Positions 46,313-55,754 of a stretch of DNA of 64,000 nucleotides are shown piece by piece (the stretch's first letter is position 1; each line of letters starts with the position of its first letter). Source of the DNA: Saprospiraceae bacterium (GTDB taxonomy: Bacteria > Bacteroidota > Bacteroidia > Chitinophagales > Saprospiraceae). The stretch is taken from assembly GCA_013001595.1 (NCBI GenBank), contig JABDMH010000063.1, positions 1-64,000 on the forward strand. The letters run 5' to 3'. The position numbers and the translations under genes are program-made. The notes beneath the pieces are model-generated. The model had not been told where the DNA came from and made no database searches. It saw nothing but the letters and a program-made list of their open reading frames with translations.

Positions 46313-47896
46313 TTGAGCATAAAGCCAGAAATAGCTAAGAGAAGAACTTTTGGCATCGTCAGTCACCCAGATGCTGGAAAGACGACCCTCACCGAAAAGC
46401 TACTGCTCTTTGGAGGGGCTATTCAGGAGGCAGGCGCTGTGAAAAGCAATAAAATCAAGCGTCACGCCACTTCTGATTTCATGGAAATAGAGCGCCAGCG
46501 CGGCATTTCTGTCGCTACCTCTGTGATGGCTTTTGAATATCGTGGACTAAAGATCAACATCCTCGATACACCTGGACACCAAGATTTCGCTGAAGACACC
46601 TATCGGACACTAACTGCAGTAGACAGTGCCATCGTGGTAATTGATGTCGCCAAAGGTGTGGAAACCCAGACAGAAAAACTGGTTGAAGTATGCAGAATGC
46701 GCAAGACCCCCATGATTGTTTTTGTCAACAAGCTTGACCGAGAGGGTAAGGATGGATTTGATCTATTGGATGAGATTGAAGAAAAGCTAGGGCTAACTGT
46801 CTGCCCCCTGAGTTGGCCAGTTGGAATGGGCCAGCGCTTCAAGGGCGTCTACAACCTATACGAGAAAAAACTGAACTTGTTTCAGCCCCATGGTAAACAA
46901 GAGTCTGATGAAATCGTACAAATCGACGATACCAATGCTGAAATTCTCGATCAATATGTCGGTGATGCAGCAGCCAAAGAGCTGAGAGATGATCTTGAAA
47001 TCGTTCAGACCGTATATCCAGATTTTGATCGTGAGGCATACCTAAAGGGAGCACTGTCTCCAGTGTTTTTTGGAAGTGCGATCAACAATTTCGGTGTTAA
47101 AGAGTTGCTCGATTGTTTTATTGAAATTGCCCCGACACCAAAAGCGAGAGAGACCGAGGAAAGAATTGTGAACCCAGATGAAGATATGTTCAGCGGGTTC
47201 GTCTTTAAAATACATGCCAACATGGACCCTCGGCATAGGGATCGCATTGCCTTTCTACGTATCTGCTCCGGCAAATTCAAGCGCAACACCAATTACCTCC
47301 ATGTGCGTAAAGGCAAGTCCATGAAGTTTTCAAACCCAACAGCCTTCATGGCTGCAAAAAAATCAATCGTTGAAGAAGCCTTTCCCGGTGATATAGTGGG
47401 CCTTTATGATCCTGGAAATTTTAAGATCGGAGATGCCCTTACCGATGGAGAATCTCTTCATTTCAAAGGCATACCCAGTTTTTCTCCAGAACAATTTCGC
47501 TATATCAATAATGCCAACCCCTTGAAGTCAAAGCAGCTAGATAAGGGGCTGAGCCAATTGGTCGAAGAGGGAGTGGCTCAGTTATTCACTAAGGAAGATA
47601 ATGGCCGAAAAATATTAGGCACAGTTGGTGCGCTGCAATTTGAAGTGATCCAATACCGACTGGAGCATGAATATGGGGCTTCGTGTGCCTATGAAGGACT
47701 TAACTTACATAAAGCTTGCTGGATAACATCGGAAGACCCCGAAGCCATGGCAAAAATTATAAGCGAACGGAAACGCGATATCGCCACGGACAAAGATGGT
47801 CACTATGTATTCCTAGCAGAATCTGCCTGGGCTTTGAAAATGGCACAAGACAATTATCCCGATATCGAGTTTCACTTCACTTCCGAATTTCAATAA
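46313..47896 (+). CDS. prfC: Peptide chain release factor 3
   Basis: A 527-residue translational GTPase that removes RF1/RF2 from the ribosome after peptide release. P-loop HPDAGKTT at residues 18-25, G3 [10 protein letters not shown], and G4 NKLD (VNKLDREG). The RF3-specific N-terminus [17 protein letters not shown] and C-terminal [14 protein letters not shown] confirm prfC rather than EF-G or LepA. The start is a TTG at 46313 (frame [11 protein letters not shown]); no ATG in frame precedes the P-loop. glyS begins 27 bp downstream and is probably co-transcribed. Confidence 0.97.
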   Translation: MSIKPEIAKRRTFGIVSHPDAGKTTLTEKLLLFGGAIQEAGAVKSNKIKRHATSDFMEIERQRGISVATSVMAFEYRGLKINILDTPGHQDFAEDTYRTLTAVDSAIVVIDVAKGVETQTEKLVEVCRMRKTPMIVFVNKLDREGKDGFDLLDEIEEKLGLTVCPLSWPVGMGQRFKGVYNLYEKKLNLFQPHGKQESDEIVQIDDTNAEILDQYVGDAAAKELRDDLEIVQTVYPDFDREAYLKGALSPVFFGSAINNFGVKELLDCFIEIAPTPKARETEERIVNPDEDMFSGFVFKIHANMDPRHRDRIAFLRICSGKFKRNTNYLHVRKGKSMKFSNPTAFMAAKKSIVEEAFPGDIVGLYDPGNFKIGDALTDGESLHFKGIPSFSPEQFRYINNANPLKSKQLDKGLSQLVEEGVAQLFTKEDNGRKILGTVGALQFEVIQYRLEHEYGASCAYEGLNLHKACWITSEDPEAMAKIISERKRDIATDKDGHYVFLAESAWALKMAQDNYPDIEFHFTSEFQ

Positions 47897-47923
47897 TACT
47901 GTTTACGAGTTAGAAAAAAACCT

Positions 47924-49471
47924 ATGGATTTTAAGCAAATTGTATCTCATGCCAAAGAGTATGGTTTCATTTTTCAGTCGAGTGAAATATATGATACCCT
48001 AGCCGCGGTCTACGACTATGGGCCCAATGGTGTAGAGCTAAAAAATAATATTAAAGAATATTGGTGGCGTTCCATGGTTCAGCGACATGCCAATATTGTC
48101 GGTATTGATTCCGCCATCTTTATGCACCCTAAAACTTGGAAAGCTAGTGGGCACGTGGATGCTTTTAATGACCCTCTGATTGACAACAAGGACAGCAAAA
48201 AACGATATCGTGCGGATGTACTGATCGAGGATTACATGGATAAACTCGAGGCCAAGGCTGAAAAAGAGATTAAAAAGGCCGCCAAGAGGTTTGGAGAAGC
48301 ATTTGATCGCGATCAGTTCGTCACTACCCATCCACGTGTGGTTCGCTACCTGGATGAGAAAAATAAAATTGCAAAAAGATTGGCTCAGGCCATGAAGATA
48401 AGCGACCTGGCTGACATGAAGCAACTGATTGAGGAGCTTCAGATTGCCTGCCCAGAAAGTGGGTCGCGTGAGTGGACAGATGTTCGCCAATTTAACTTAA
48501 TGTTTTCCACTCAATTGGGAAATATTGCAGGGGAAGAAGGTAAATTATATTTACGGCCGGAAACCGCACAAGGTATATTTGTCAACTTCCTAAATGTTTT
48601 GAAGACAAGCCGTCAAAAAGTACCGTTCGGCATTGCTCAAATAGGCAAGGCCTTTCGAAACGAGATCGTAGCACGACAATTTATTTTCCGCATGCGGGAA
48701 TTTGAGCAAATGGAAATGCAATATTTTGTGCGCCCGGGTGAAGAAATGGAATGGTACAAATTCTGGAAAGAGGAGCGCATCAAGTGGCACAAAGCGATTG
48801 GTTCACCACAGGAGAAGTTGCGATTTCACGACCATGATAATCTGGCCCATTACGCCAATGCCGCGGTCGATATACAATTTGATTTCCCATTTGGATTTAA
48901 AGAATTAGAAGGCATTCATAGCCGGACTGATTTTGACTTGAGCAGCCACCAAGATCTTTCTGGAAAAAAGATGCAATATTTCGATCCAGAGCTAGAAAAA
49001 AACTATGTGCCCTATGTTATCGAAACCTCCATCGGCTGCGATCGTATGTTTTTAGCTACCATCAGTCATGCACTGCAGGAAGAAAAAGTGCCAGATGCAA
49101 AAGGAAAAGAGTCTACAAGAGTTGTGATGAAATTTCATCCCTCTATTGCTCCCGTAAAATGTGCCATCTTACCATTGGTTAAAAACAAACCTGAACTAAC
49201 CGAAAAGGCACAACGTATTTTTGATGACCTGAAATTCGTGACCCAATGTCAGTATGATGAAAAAGATGCCATCGGTCGCCGATACCGACGTCAGGATGCG
49301 ATCGGCACTCCCTACTGCGTGACCATAGATTTTGACACGCTAGATGATGACAGCGTCACAATCCGCGATCGAGATACCCTACACCAAGAAAGAATACCCA
49401 TCAGAGAGATTGCCGATAAAGTGAGGCAGAGAACCGACATGACGGTCCTGCTACAGGAGATTGGGGACTAG
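47924..49471 (+). CDS. glyS: Glycyl-tRNA synthetase (class II, homodimeric type)
   Basis: A 515-residue alpha2-type glycyl-tRNA synthetase that charges tRNA-Gly. The class II core begins with AKEYGFIFQSSEIY and AAVYDYGPNGVELKNNIKEYW. Motif 2 is FRNEIVARQFIFRMREFEQME and motif 3 is ETSIGCDRMFLA. An insert of about residues 80-150 (ADVLIEDYMDKLEAK…) and a C-terminal anticodon-binding domain (APVKCAILPLVKNKPELTEKA onward) complete it. This is the archaeal/eukaryal-like homodimer used by Bacteroidota, not the alpha2beta2 GlyQS pair. It is co-directional with prfC. Confidence 0.97.
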   Translation: MDFKQIVSHAKEYGFIFQSSEIYDTLAAVYDYGPNGVELKNNIKEYWWRSMVQRHANIVGIDSAIFMHPKTWKASGHVDAFNDPLIDNKDSKKRYRADVLIEDYMDKLEAKAEKEIKKAAKRFGEAFDRDQFVTTHPRVVRYLDEKNKIAKRLAQAMKISDLADMKQLIEELQIACPESGSREWTDVRQFNLMFSTQLGNIAGEEGKLYLRPETAQGIFVNFLNVLKTSRQKVPFGIAQIGKAFRNEIVARQFIFRMREFEQMEMQYFVRPGEEMEWYKFWKEERIKWHKAIGSPQEKLRFHDHDNLAHYANAAVDIQFDFPFGFKELEGIHSRTDFDLSSHQDLSGKKMQYFDPELEKNYVPYVIETSIGCDRMFLATISHALQEEKVPDAKGKESTRVVMKFHPSIAPVKCAILPLVKNKPELTEKAQRIFDDLKFVTQCQYDEKDAIGRRYRRQDAIGTPYCVTIDFDTLDDDSVTIRDRDTLHQERIPIREIADKVRQRTDMTVLLQEIGD

Positions 49472-49516
49472 ATCAAAGGGTATGAAGGGTAAAAGAGGTA
49501 GAAATGTTCGCGGTGT

Positions 49517-49699
49517 GTAGCGGCGGATGATATTTCGCCGATTGATCAAAACCCCAAATCGCCAACATGCCAAATCGCCAACATGTCAAAGTGCCAACAT
49601 GCCAATTGCCAAAAAGGTAGCGGCGGATATCATTCCGCCGTATTCAATCACCGGGTGATGGCACATGACCAAAGTCGTAGCGGCGGATATTTTCCGCCG
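49517..49699. repeat. Three GTAGCGGCGGA hairpins and CCAACATG direct repeats
   Basis: The convergent gap between glyS and the SDR gene carries three copies of GTAG followed by a hairpin, stem CGGCGGA/TCCGCCG. They are at 49521-49540 (loop TGATAT, one G:T pair), 49621-49640 (loop TATCAT) and 49681-49699 (loop TATTT), each followed by ATT or TATT. Between the first two lie about three and a half short direct repeats of the form AAATCGCCAACATGCC (49555-49610). The hairpins may serve as bidirectional terminators for the two converging genes, but the shared GTAG prefix and multiple copies point to a dispersed repeat family. Confidence 0.85.
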
Positions 49700-49723
49700 A
49701 TTAAAAAAGGTAGCTTGGGTCAC

Positions 49724-50494
49724 CTAACCCTTGGCAGTAATGCCACCATCAATGGTAAAATTTGCTCCTGTAATCCATGATGCATTTTCACTCAGTAGAA
49801 ATAGGACTAGCTTAGCAACGTCAGCTGGGGTGCCCAGGCGTTGCATCAGGGTGGCCTCTCCGGCATCCTGCACTGCTCTGGCTGGGTCTGGAAAAGCCTT
49901 GGCCGAATCCCAGATCAAAGGGGTATCGACAGGTCCTGGAGAAATCGTATTTACCCTAATGAGCGGACCATATTCTACTGCTGCTTGCCTGGCCAAAGCC
50001 ACTAGAGCAGCCTTAGAGGAACAATATGCAGGGTGATTGGGGAATGACTTGGTTGCAGCGATGGATGCATTGACAACAACAGCTCCCCCACCTCCTTCCT
50101 GCATGATTGGAATGGCGTATTTGAGCAGATAAAAAACCGCATCAAGATTAGTACTGTAGGTATTGCGCCATTGAGAAATGGAAACATCAGTAATACTACC
50201 TAACCCCAACATGCCTGCATTGGTCGCCACACCATCTATACCACCGAAAGATCGTACCGCTTCTTGCACCAGAGATTGATTATATGCCACCTTCCCGACA
50301 TCTCCAGGCACGAACAAAGCAGCTCCTTGATCCTCATTAATACCCTCAGCTACTTCCTCTCCCCTCTCCGTATTTCTCCCACTCAATATCAATTGTGCTC
50401 CTTTTTTGCCCAATTGCTGAGCGATGGCCTTTCCCATGCCACTTGTTGCACCAGTAACGATAAAAACCTTTTCATTCAAGTCGTGTGAATCCAT
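49724..50494 (-). CDS. SDR-family oxidoreductase, probably in 2-keto-3-deoxy-acid pathway
   Basis: A 256-residue short-chain dehydrogenase/reductase. Cofactor motif TGATSGMG (14-21), TNAG (91-94), catalytic Ser144, Tyr157 and Lys161 (YCSSK), and the C-terminal ITGANFTIDGG. An Arg at position 40 after strand 2 (SGR) favours NADP(H). It starts 15 bp after the dgoK-like gene and ends the operon aldolase-dgoK-SDR. By context it may reduce 4-deoxy-5-keto uronate (DEH) to KDG, or oxidise an aldose. The exact substrate is inference. Confidence 0.9.
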   Translation of the reverse strand: MDSHDLNEKVFIVTGATSGMGKAIAQQLGKKGAQLILSGRNTERGEEVAEGINEDQGAALFVPGDVGKVAYNQSLVQEAVRSFGGIDGVATNAGMLGLGSITDVSISQWRNTYSTNLDAVFYLLKYAIPIMQEGGGGAVVVNASIAATKSFPNHPAYCSSKAALVALARQAAVEYGPLIRVNTISPGPVDTPLIWDSAKAFPDPARAVQDAGEATLMQRLGTPADVAKLVLFLLSENASWITGANFTIDGGITAKG

Positions 50495-50509
50495 TGTCTA
50501 ATTCTAATT

Positions 50510-51466
50510 TTAAGTTTGTGCCAGCGATTTGAATAGGGCTAGATGAGCAGTAGGTACAAATAAAGAAACTTTGTCTTTATCCACCACCTGACAAAAGTCG
50601 GACAGGTTTAAGGCATTGATTACAACCAAATACATTGACGCAAATTTTTCATCTGCACACAGTGTGATGTTACCACCTTTGAACTGCCGGAACTCTGACC
50701 CGATGAGTAAACCACTGAGATAAGCACTGCATTGCTGTTCAGTAAATTTATTTTGTAATCTTCGACCACGTATGCTAAATAACAAATGACTTAAAGGCTC
50801 CAGTTGGACATCTCTAGCCCCCTTTCGTACCACGTCGTAGTCTTGCTCCAACACCTTGGGTTGTACATCATTTGCTAGAATACTGTACTCAGACACTATT
50901 TGAAACAATTCACCGGTCATATAGGTTTTGAAGCCAACCACCACTCCTTCTCGAATGTGCATATGCTTGGAGTGCGTACCTGGTAGGATCAAAGTCGTAT
51001 TTGAATTCTTATTTCCATAGGAAAGCCACCAACCAACCGTTTGCATTTCCTCTCCGCGCATCACATCACCAATCGTTTCAAGTCCAGAGATGAGGATAAT
51101 ATCGTGTCCAAAAGTAGGAGATGCCGAAATCATATCAATGTTTGGCGACAAATTGTCTAAAACGAATGGCAAGGGAGAATAGCTTACCTCACGCATACCA
51201 ATAGAGGCAGAGGCCATCCCTGAGATGATAATTGGCCAGGGTTCGATCATGCGATTTGCTTGTTTGGCCAATAGCTCAATTTGAGTATGGAGCACTCGGG
51301 AGTAAAAGATCTCTCGTGGTTCATGACTGACCTGCCAATTTTGAAAAGTCTGTTTTATTCCAGCTGGAGCATTCACTTCGGCATAGTTCTTTCCAGTATT
51401 GCAGTCCAACAGCCTGAGCCGCAAGTTGCTTGTACCCCAATCGACGCTGATTATGCATTCCTCCAT
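50510..51466 (-). CDS. dgoK: 2-dehydro-3-deoxygalactonokinase
   Basis: About 318 residues, an ASKHA-fold kinase. IISVDWGTSNLRLRLLD is the phosphate-1 motif at the start; PIIISGMASASIGMREVSY, then TLILPGTHSKHMHIREG and YMTGELFQ are DgoK hallmarks. It phosphorylates 2-keto-3-deoxygalactonate (or gluconate) for cleavage by the neighbouring aldolase. ATG 51466 (MEECIISVDWG) is preferred; the longer frame from 51517 would overlap the aldolase gene by 32 bp. The gene lies 19 bp after the aldolase stop. Confidence 0.9.
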   Translation of the reverse strand: MEECIISVDWGTSNLRLRLLDCNTGKNYAEVNAPAGIKQTFQNWQVSHEPREIFYSRVLHTQIELLAKQANRMIEPWPIIISGMASASIGMREVSYSPLPFVLDNLSPNIDMISASPTFGHDIILISGLETIGDVMRGEEMQTVGWWLSYGNKNSNTTLILPGTHSKHMHIREGVVVGFKTYMTGELFQIVSEYSILANDVQPKVLEQDYDVVRKGARDVQLEPLSHLLFSIRGRRLQNKFTEQQCSAYLSGLLIGSEFRQFKGGNITLCADEKFASMYLVVINALNLSDFCQVVDKDKVSLFVPTAHLALFKSLAQT

Positions 51467-51485
51467 CAGACAATCATTGGTCGGT

Positions 51486-52136
51486 CTACACGCTCGCCTT
51501 CCAAACCCGGAAGGCATGCATCATTTCAGACATGGTTTTACCAACGGCCTCCAGGTCCTGTTTTGCAATAAGTGCCCTCGGAAAAAGTGCGCCTCCTAGT
51601 CCAACTCCAAACACGCCCACATCTAAATATGAAGCTAGGTTTTGGGCAGATATGCCGCCGGTAGGCAACAAAGGCACCATCTCTAGAGGTGCCTGGATGG
51701 CCTTGATATGTGTCAACCCTCCAGTAACTGAAGGGAATATTTTTACCGCCGTGGCACCATATTGCCAGGCATTGTACACCTCGGTTGGTGTGTAGGCTCC
51801 AGGAAAAATGGGAACTTCATGATCACGGCAATATTCTACAACCGCACGATTTAGAATTGGCGTAACAATAAATTGAGCACCCGCTGCCAAAGCTTGTTTT
51901 AATTCATCCATAGAGCGAACACTTCCGGCTCCAACATTGAGCTTTCCCGAGAAGTGGTTGGCGGCATAATTAATCATTTCGGAAACCCCTTCTGTATTCA
52001 TGGTAATTTCAATAGTGGTAAAACCTAGTTCCCGATATACTGGCAACAGTTGCTGAAGGTCTTCAAACTTAATCCCCCTGACAATTCCTACAATTGGAAC
52101 TTCTTTGAACAATTCTTCTGAATATGCGGTGCTCAT
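51486..52136 (-). CDS. eda: KDPG/KDPGal aldolase
   Basis: A 216-residue class I aldolase that splits 2-keto-3-deoxy-6-phospho-sugar acids to pyruvate and glyceraldehyde-3-phosphate. GIVRG (Arg20), IEITMNT (Glu43), GAGSV, and the Schiff-base lysine in AVKIFPS (Lys132) are all present, with LLPTGGIS binding phosphate. Paired with dgoK it forms the last two steps of the De Ley-Doudoroff-type or uronate pathway, so the dgoA designation would fit as well. It is first in the minus-strand operon. The product gives pyruvate from the uronates that the window's lyases would release. Confidence 0.92.
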   Translation of the reverse strand: MSTAYSEELFKEVPIVGIVRGIKFEDLQQLLPVYRELGFTTIEITMNTEGVSEMINYAANHFSGKLNVGAGSVRSMDELKQALAAGAQFIVTPILNRAVVEYCRDHEVPIFPGAYTPTEVYNAWQYGATAVKIFPSVTGGLTHIKAIQAPLEMVPLLPTGGISAQNLASYLDVGVFGVGLGGALFPRALIAKQDLEAVGKTMSEMMHAFRVWKASV

Positions 52137-52306
52137 CTATTTTAGGCTAGAGTCTATATTGAATGAAGAATATCAATCATGAGATAAATATACCAGGATA
52201 TAACTTTCATCAGATCATTCCCGTTATTTTAATATTGCGACACATCTTGAACTGAGCTCAACTCAGAAAATAAGCACACTCACAAGTGGTATGAAAATTG
52301 AACGCC

Positions 52307-54211
52307 ATGATCATGATGTGCTATGTGGCAAGGATCTTTGGAATTTTATTATTCTTGGCTTGTGGACCATGTGTCATGGCTGGAAATCCGGTCATACCTG
52401 GAAATCTTGAATCCTACTCCACCATTCACTCCATAGGATTTGAGTGGGATATCACGGGTGACGACAATCACAATGCCACTTGCTCCCTACAATACAAAGT
52501 TGCGGGGGCCGCAACCTATATCAGTTTCAAATCAATGTATCGAGTAGATTTTGAAGGATATAATATGCTGGCAGGGAGCATCCTTTTTCTAGATCCCGGC
52601 ACAACCTACGATGTCAGACTCACCATGGTAGATCCTGACGGTGGAAACTCGACACAAAATATACAAGTGACCACTCGAGCAGTGCCGAGAATGCCCACCA
52701 ACGGACAGACCTACCATGTAATATCAGGTAACGGAGGTGGTACAGGGTCTGCAGCTGATCCGTTTCAAGGGGTGGATGCAGCTGAAGCTTTCGTGGTAGC
52801 TGGAGACGTATGCCTGCTTCATGCCGGAAATTATGGCAATACAGTGCGATTTAATACCGGCGGAACGGAAAACAATCCGATAGTCTGGAAAGCTGCCGGA
52901 GATGGTGATCCAGTGTTCGAGGGCGTTCGAGTGGAAGCGAGCTACGTATGGTTTGAGGGCATTCGCGTTATAGATCAGCAGTATGGAATGCGTACCTCCC
53001 CACCCGCTCCAAAAGACATTGTTGTGACCAGGTGCAATTTCTATAACAACCATTACGGCATTTACTTGAACGATGGAGGTGAGGGGTGGTACATTGCAGA
53101 TAATGTGATTGTGGGAGATAATATTCCAAAAACATCAAATTTCTCTGGTGAGGGAATAGAGCTCTGGTATACTGATGGACATACCGTGGCGCACAACACC
53201 ATTTCTCGAGTAGCTGATGGCATTTCTTATCCAGGAAAAAATGTAGATATGTTTGGCAATGATATTTTCGACACGTCAGATGATGGGATTGAATTTGACT
53301 ATGGACATGCCAACAATAGGGCCTGGGGCAATCGCATCACCAATCTATTTAATAATGGAATTAGTTTTCAACCTATGAATGGTGCTCCCTACTATGTGCT
53401 CTTTAATCAAGTGTCTGTGCTCAATGGACAGAGTGTACTTAAGCTGAGAACACGGTCTGATCGGGCATTGATAGCGCATAACACCTTTATCATCAACAGT
53501 GGCCCTATGGCTTCAGGATCGGAATTTCTTAACAATTTTGAAATTAAAAACAATCTCTGGATCAGCATACAGGATCGCTATGCTTGGGAAAATGGAGCAA
53601 CAACAAGCTCCAATTGGAAAACAGATTTCGACTATGATGGATTTGACTGGGGCAACTATACCTATGCCTTCAAATGGAGTAATGTGCGATTAAACACCAT
53701 TGCAGACTTTACGGCTCAAACTGGACAGGAAGTACATGGAATTGAAATCGACTACGATGTCTGCTTTGAGCACCTCAACTACACTTCAAGTGGGAACGCT
53801 GTCGATTCATTTCATATCGAATACAACACGCTCGTTCCCAACTGTGACGCCGTCGATGCTGGAATAGTAATAACCGGTATAAATGAAAACCATATGGGAT
53901 CCCATCCAGATTTAGGCGCCTACGAGGTTGGAAAGTCACTTCCTATGTACGGCGTACGCTCCACTTGCACAAACATAAGCGTCAATACTTGGATGGGACC
54001 TGCAGTTGGCTTCTGGCATGCCGATGCAACCAACTGGAGTCTTGGCCATATTCCAACCAGCTGTGACCAAGTAGTTATCGGAACCGGAAACCACATTCAA
54101 GTGGCTTCAGGTGAAACCGCCGAAGGATACAGCATCGACATTGCTACAGGTGCAACTTTCGAAACGCAAGGAGACGCTACTATAATCCTCATCGCTGGCA
54201 CCTTACCCTAA
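52307..54211 (+). CDS. Secreted right-handed beta-helix protein with N-terminal Fn3-like domain
   Basis: About 634 residues from ATG 52307 (an upstream in-frame TTG at 52298 is less likely). Signal peptide ends near CVMAGNP. Residues about 28-130 form a fibronectin-III-like sandwich (FEWDITGDDNHNATCSLQYK…GTTYDVRLTMVDPDGG). From about 140 to 540 the repeats of a parallel beta-helix run (VTRCNFYNNHYGIYL, HTVAHNTISRV, IAHNTFIINSG, FEIKNNLWIS). The C-terminal part (NWSLGHIPTSCDQVVIGTGNHI…GATFETQGDA) is a surface-protein module common in Bacteroidota. No lyase residues could be assigned; binding or cleaving of pectin-like glycan is possible. Confidence 0.75.
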   Translation: MIMMCYVARIFGILLFLACGPCVMAGNPVIPGNLESYSTIHSIGFEWDITGDDNHNATCSLQYKVAGAATYISFKSMYRVDFEGYNMLAGSILFLDPGTTYDVRLTMVDPDGGNSTQNIQVTTRAVPRMPTNGQTYHVISGNGGGTGSAADPFQGVDAAEAFVVAGDVCLLHAGNYGNTVRFNTGGTENNPIVWKAAGDGDPVFEGVRVEASYVWFEGIRVIDQQYGMRTSPPAPKDIVVTRCNFYNNHYGIYLNDGGEGWYIADNVIVGDNIPKTSNFSGEGIELWYTDGHTVAHNTISRVADGISYPGKNVDMFGNDIFDTSDDGIEFDYGHANNRAWGNRITNLFNNGISFQPMNGAPYYVLFNQVSVLNGQSVLKLRTRSDRALIAHNTFIINSGPMASGSEFLNNFEIKNNLWISIQDRYAWENGATTSSNWKTDFDYDGFDWGNYTYAFKWSNVRLNTIADFTAQTGQEVHGIEIDYDVCFEHLNYTSSGNAVDSFHIEYNTLVPNCDAVDAGIVITGINENHMGSHPDLGAYEVGKSLPMYGVRSTCTNISVNTWMGPAVGFWHADATNWSLGHIPTSCDQVVIGTGNHIQVASGETAEGYSIDIATGATFETQGDATIILIAGTLP

Positions 54212-54257
54212 CCATGATTAGTCCCCGCTGAAAGGAGGCGCTGCATCGCACAACCAC

Positions 54258-54277
54258 AAAGTTGTATATACAACTTT
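54258..54277. promoter_or_regulatory. 20-bp perfect palindrome, likely MarR operator
   Basis: AAAGTTGTATATACAACTTT is a perfect 20-bp palindrome ending 23 bp before the ATG of the MarR-family gene. Position and symmetry suit autoregulation by the MarR dimer. Confidence 0.7.
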
Positions 54278-54300
54278 TTAGTATTTTGCAGATCAAGCCT

Positions 54301-54696
54301 ATGGAAAACTTCAATCCTCAAGATTGCATTGCCGGAAAAATAAGTCGGCTGCAACGTCAGATTACCCACATCTTTCGCAAGCACATCAGGTCATTTGGTG
54401 TGACCACTAGTCAGCTGAGTTTGCTCTTTGTTTTGTTTAAGCGCACTGAACTAAGCCAAAAGGAACTTGCTGAGATTGCCGTTCTTGAAAAATCCTCTTT
54501 GAAACGAAACATTGATTTGATCATTAAAAATGGCTGGGCTGAACCTGGTCTTGGAAAGAAAGTTTCGTTGACCCCTAGCGGCAAAAAGCTGGTCATCATG
54601 GTCCTACCATCTTGGCAGCAGGCTATGAAAACCCTCGAAATGCAGCTAGGACAAGATGGCTTGGCCGCCTTAAAACTTCTTGAAAGCAAATTTTAA
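54301..54696 (+). CDS. MarR-family transcriptional regulator
   Basis: About 131 residues. The winged helix-turn-helix is visible as VTTSQLSLLFVLFKRTELSQKELAEIAVLEKSSLKRNIDLIIKNGW, with the wing KKVSLTPSGKKLV. N- and C-terminal helices would form the dimer. ATG 54301 is used; an in-frame TTG at 54262 lies inside the palindrome and would not be a natural start. The gene is preceded by a perfect palindromic operator candidate and followed 22 bp later by a membrane protein gene, the usual MarR regulator-plus-target arrangement. No effector can be predicted. Confidence 0.88.
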   Translation: MENFNPQDCIAGKISRLQRQITHIFRKHIRSFGVTTSQLSLLFVLFKRTELSQKELAEIAVLEKSSLKRNIDLIIKNGWAEPGLGKKVSLTPSGKKLVIMVLPSWQQAMKTLEMQLGQDGLAALKLLESKF

Positions 54697-54718
54697 GATT
54701 GATGAAGTACTCCAGATC

Positions 54719-55429
54719 ATGACACTACCAACTACCTATATATTCCTCTCCGCAATAATGACCTTTATCTTGATTTTTCTTGGTTACACCGGGATCAGTC
54801 TCAGTACAGCGTTGGGAACTAAGCGCACCAATCTTACACTGATCATATTGGGATTACTTAGCTGGCATGTATATATTCTACTCATGAGCAAATCTGGTTT
54901 ATTTGCTGATCTTTCATTCCCTCCCAAGTTTGCTTTGTTTCTCATTTTGCCAGCATTCATTTTTACCGGCGTTTTCTTATTTCAACACCGCCATAGAGAA
55001 TGGATCCAAGCCATTCCCTGTCACTGGCTCATTCTATACCAAACTTTTCGTCTGCTGATCGAAAGCCTTTTCGTTTGGAGTGTGGCTAGGGGTATACTGC
55101 ATCCCAATGTGACTATTGAAGGTTATAATTTCGACATGATTTTTGCACTTTCTGCGCCAGTCATGGGTTGGCTGCTTTGGAGTAACCGTAGCCGGTGGAT
55201 CAAGTTAGCAAGGGTTTGGAATTATTTAGGTTTGCTGGTTATAGCTTCCATTATTTCTTTATTTATGACCACCATCTACCTTCCGGAAATCTATGGATCG
55301 ATTCTTCCCTTCCCCGTGCAGTTTGTAACGTACCCCTATACATTGGTAGCAGGGTTCTTGATGCCGTCAGCTGTCTTCATCCACTTGCTGTCACTCGTTC
55401 AGCTGCATTTGACCAACAGTAATTCGTAG
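54719..55429 (+). CDS. Polytopic membrane protein in MarR operon
   Basis: About 236 residues with roughly seven hydrophobic segments and no signal peptide. Text such as FALFLILPAFIFTG, ILYQTFRLLIESLFVW, FALSAPVMGWLLW and FPVQFVTYPYTLVAGFLMPSAVFIHLLSL recurs in Bacteroidota membrane proteins of unknown function. ATG 54719 is chosen over an earlier in-frame TTG (54680) that overlaps the MarR gene. Co-transcription with the regulator, under its palindrome, suggests a stress or efflux-related role, but no transporter motif is visible. Confidence 0.75.
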   Translation: MTLPTTYIFLSAIMTFILIFLGYTGISLSTALGTKRTNLTLIILGLLSWHVYILLMSKSGLFADLSFPPKFALFLILPAFIFTGVFLFQHRHREWIQAIPCHWLILYQTFRLLIESLFVWSVARGILHPNVTIEGYNFDMIFALSAPVMGWLLWSNRSRWIKLARVWNYLGLLVIASIISLFMTTIYLPEIYGSILPFPVQFVTYPYTLVAGFLMPSAVFIHLLSLVQLHLTNSNS

Positions 55430-55696
55430 TATTATCTAGCATTGTCACTTTGATATTCGATCTAATAGCAGTGTGCCACGATATCTTGATAATAGTGGGT
55501 AAGGAAGTAAGCAAACTATGAAAGCAATCGTTGGGATGATCGAGGTCAAACGGCACTCTTTTGCAGCTATCCTGGATGTCGGATCCAAAGTGGCCCAAGG
55601 AGAAAGATTGCAGCATGACTATTTCACAATTCTGCAAGACCCAACAGGCAGCTTAATACTATTTAGCGACCGACTAAAAATAGTAGGTAAACTAAG

Positions 55697-55723
55697 GAAG
55701 CCAGTGGGATCACCACTGGCTTC
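55697..55723 (-). terminator. Hairpin terminator after the FG-GAP gene
   Basis: A perfect 11-bp stem GAAGCCAGTGG/CCACTGGCTTC with loop GATCA lies 32 bp beyond the stop of the minus-strand FG-GAP gene. The T-run on the minus side is weak (CTTAGTTTACC). The rest of the 55430-55754 gap holds no convincing gene. Confidence 0.6.
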
Positions 55724-55754
55724 ATAAACATATCAGTCTAAAAGTATTTTAGAT

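Noticed and set aside
54262-54300. TTG 54262 as start of the MarR gene
   Set aside because: It lies inside the palindrome and adds 13 residues without similarity to the family; ATG 54301 fits better.
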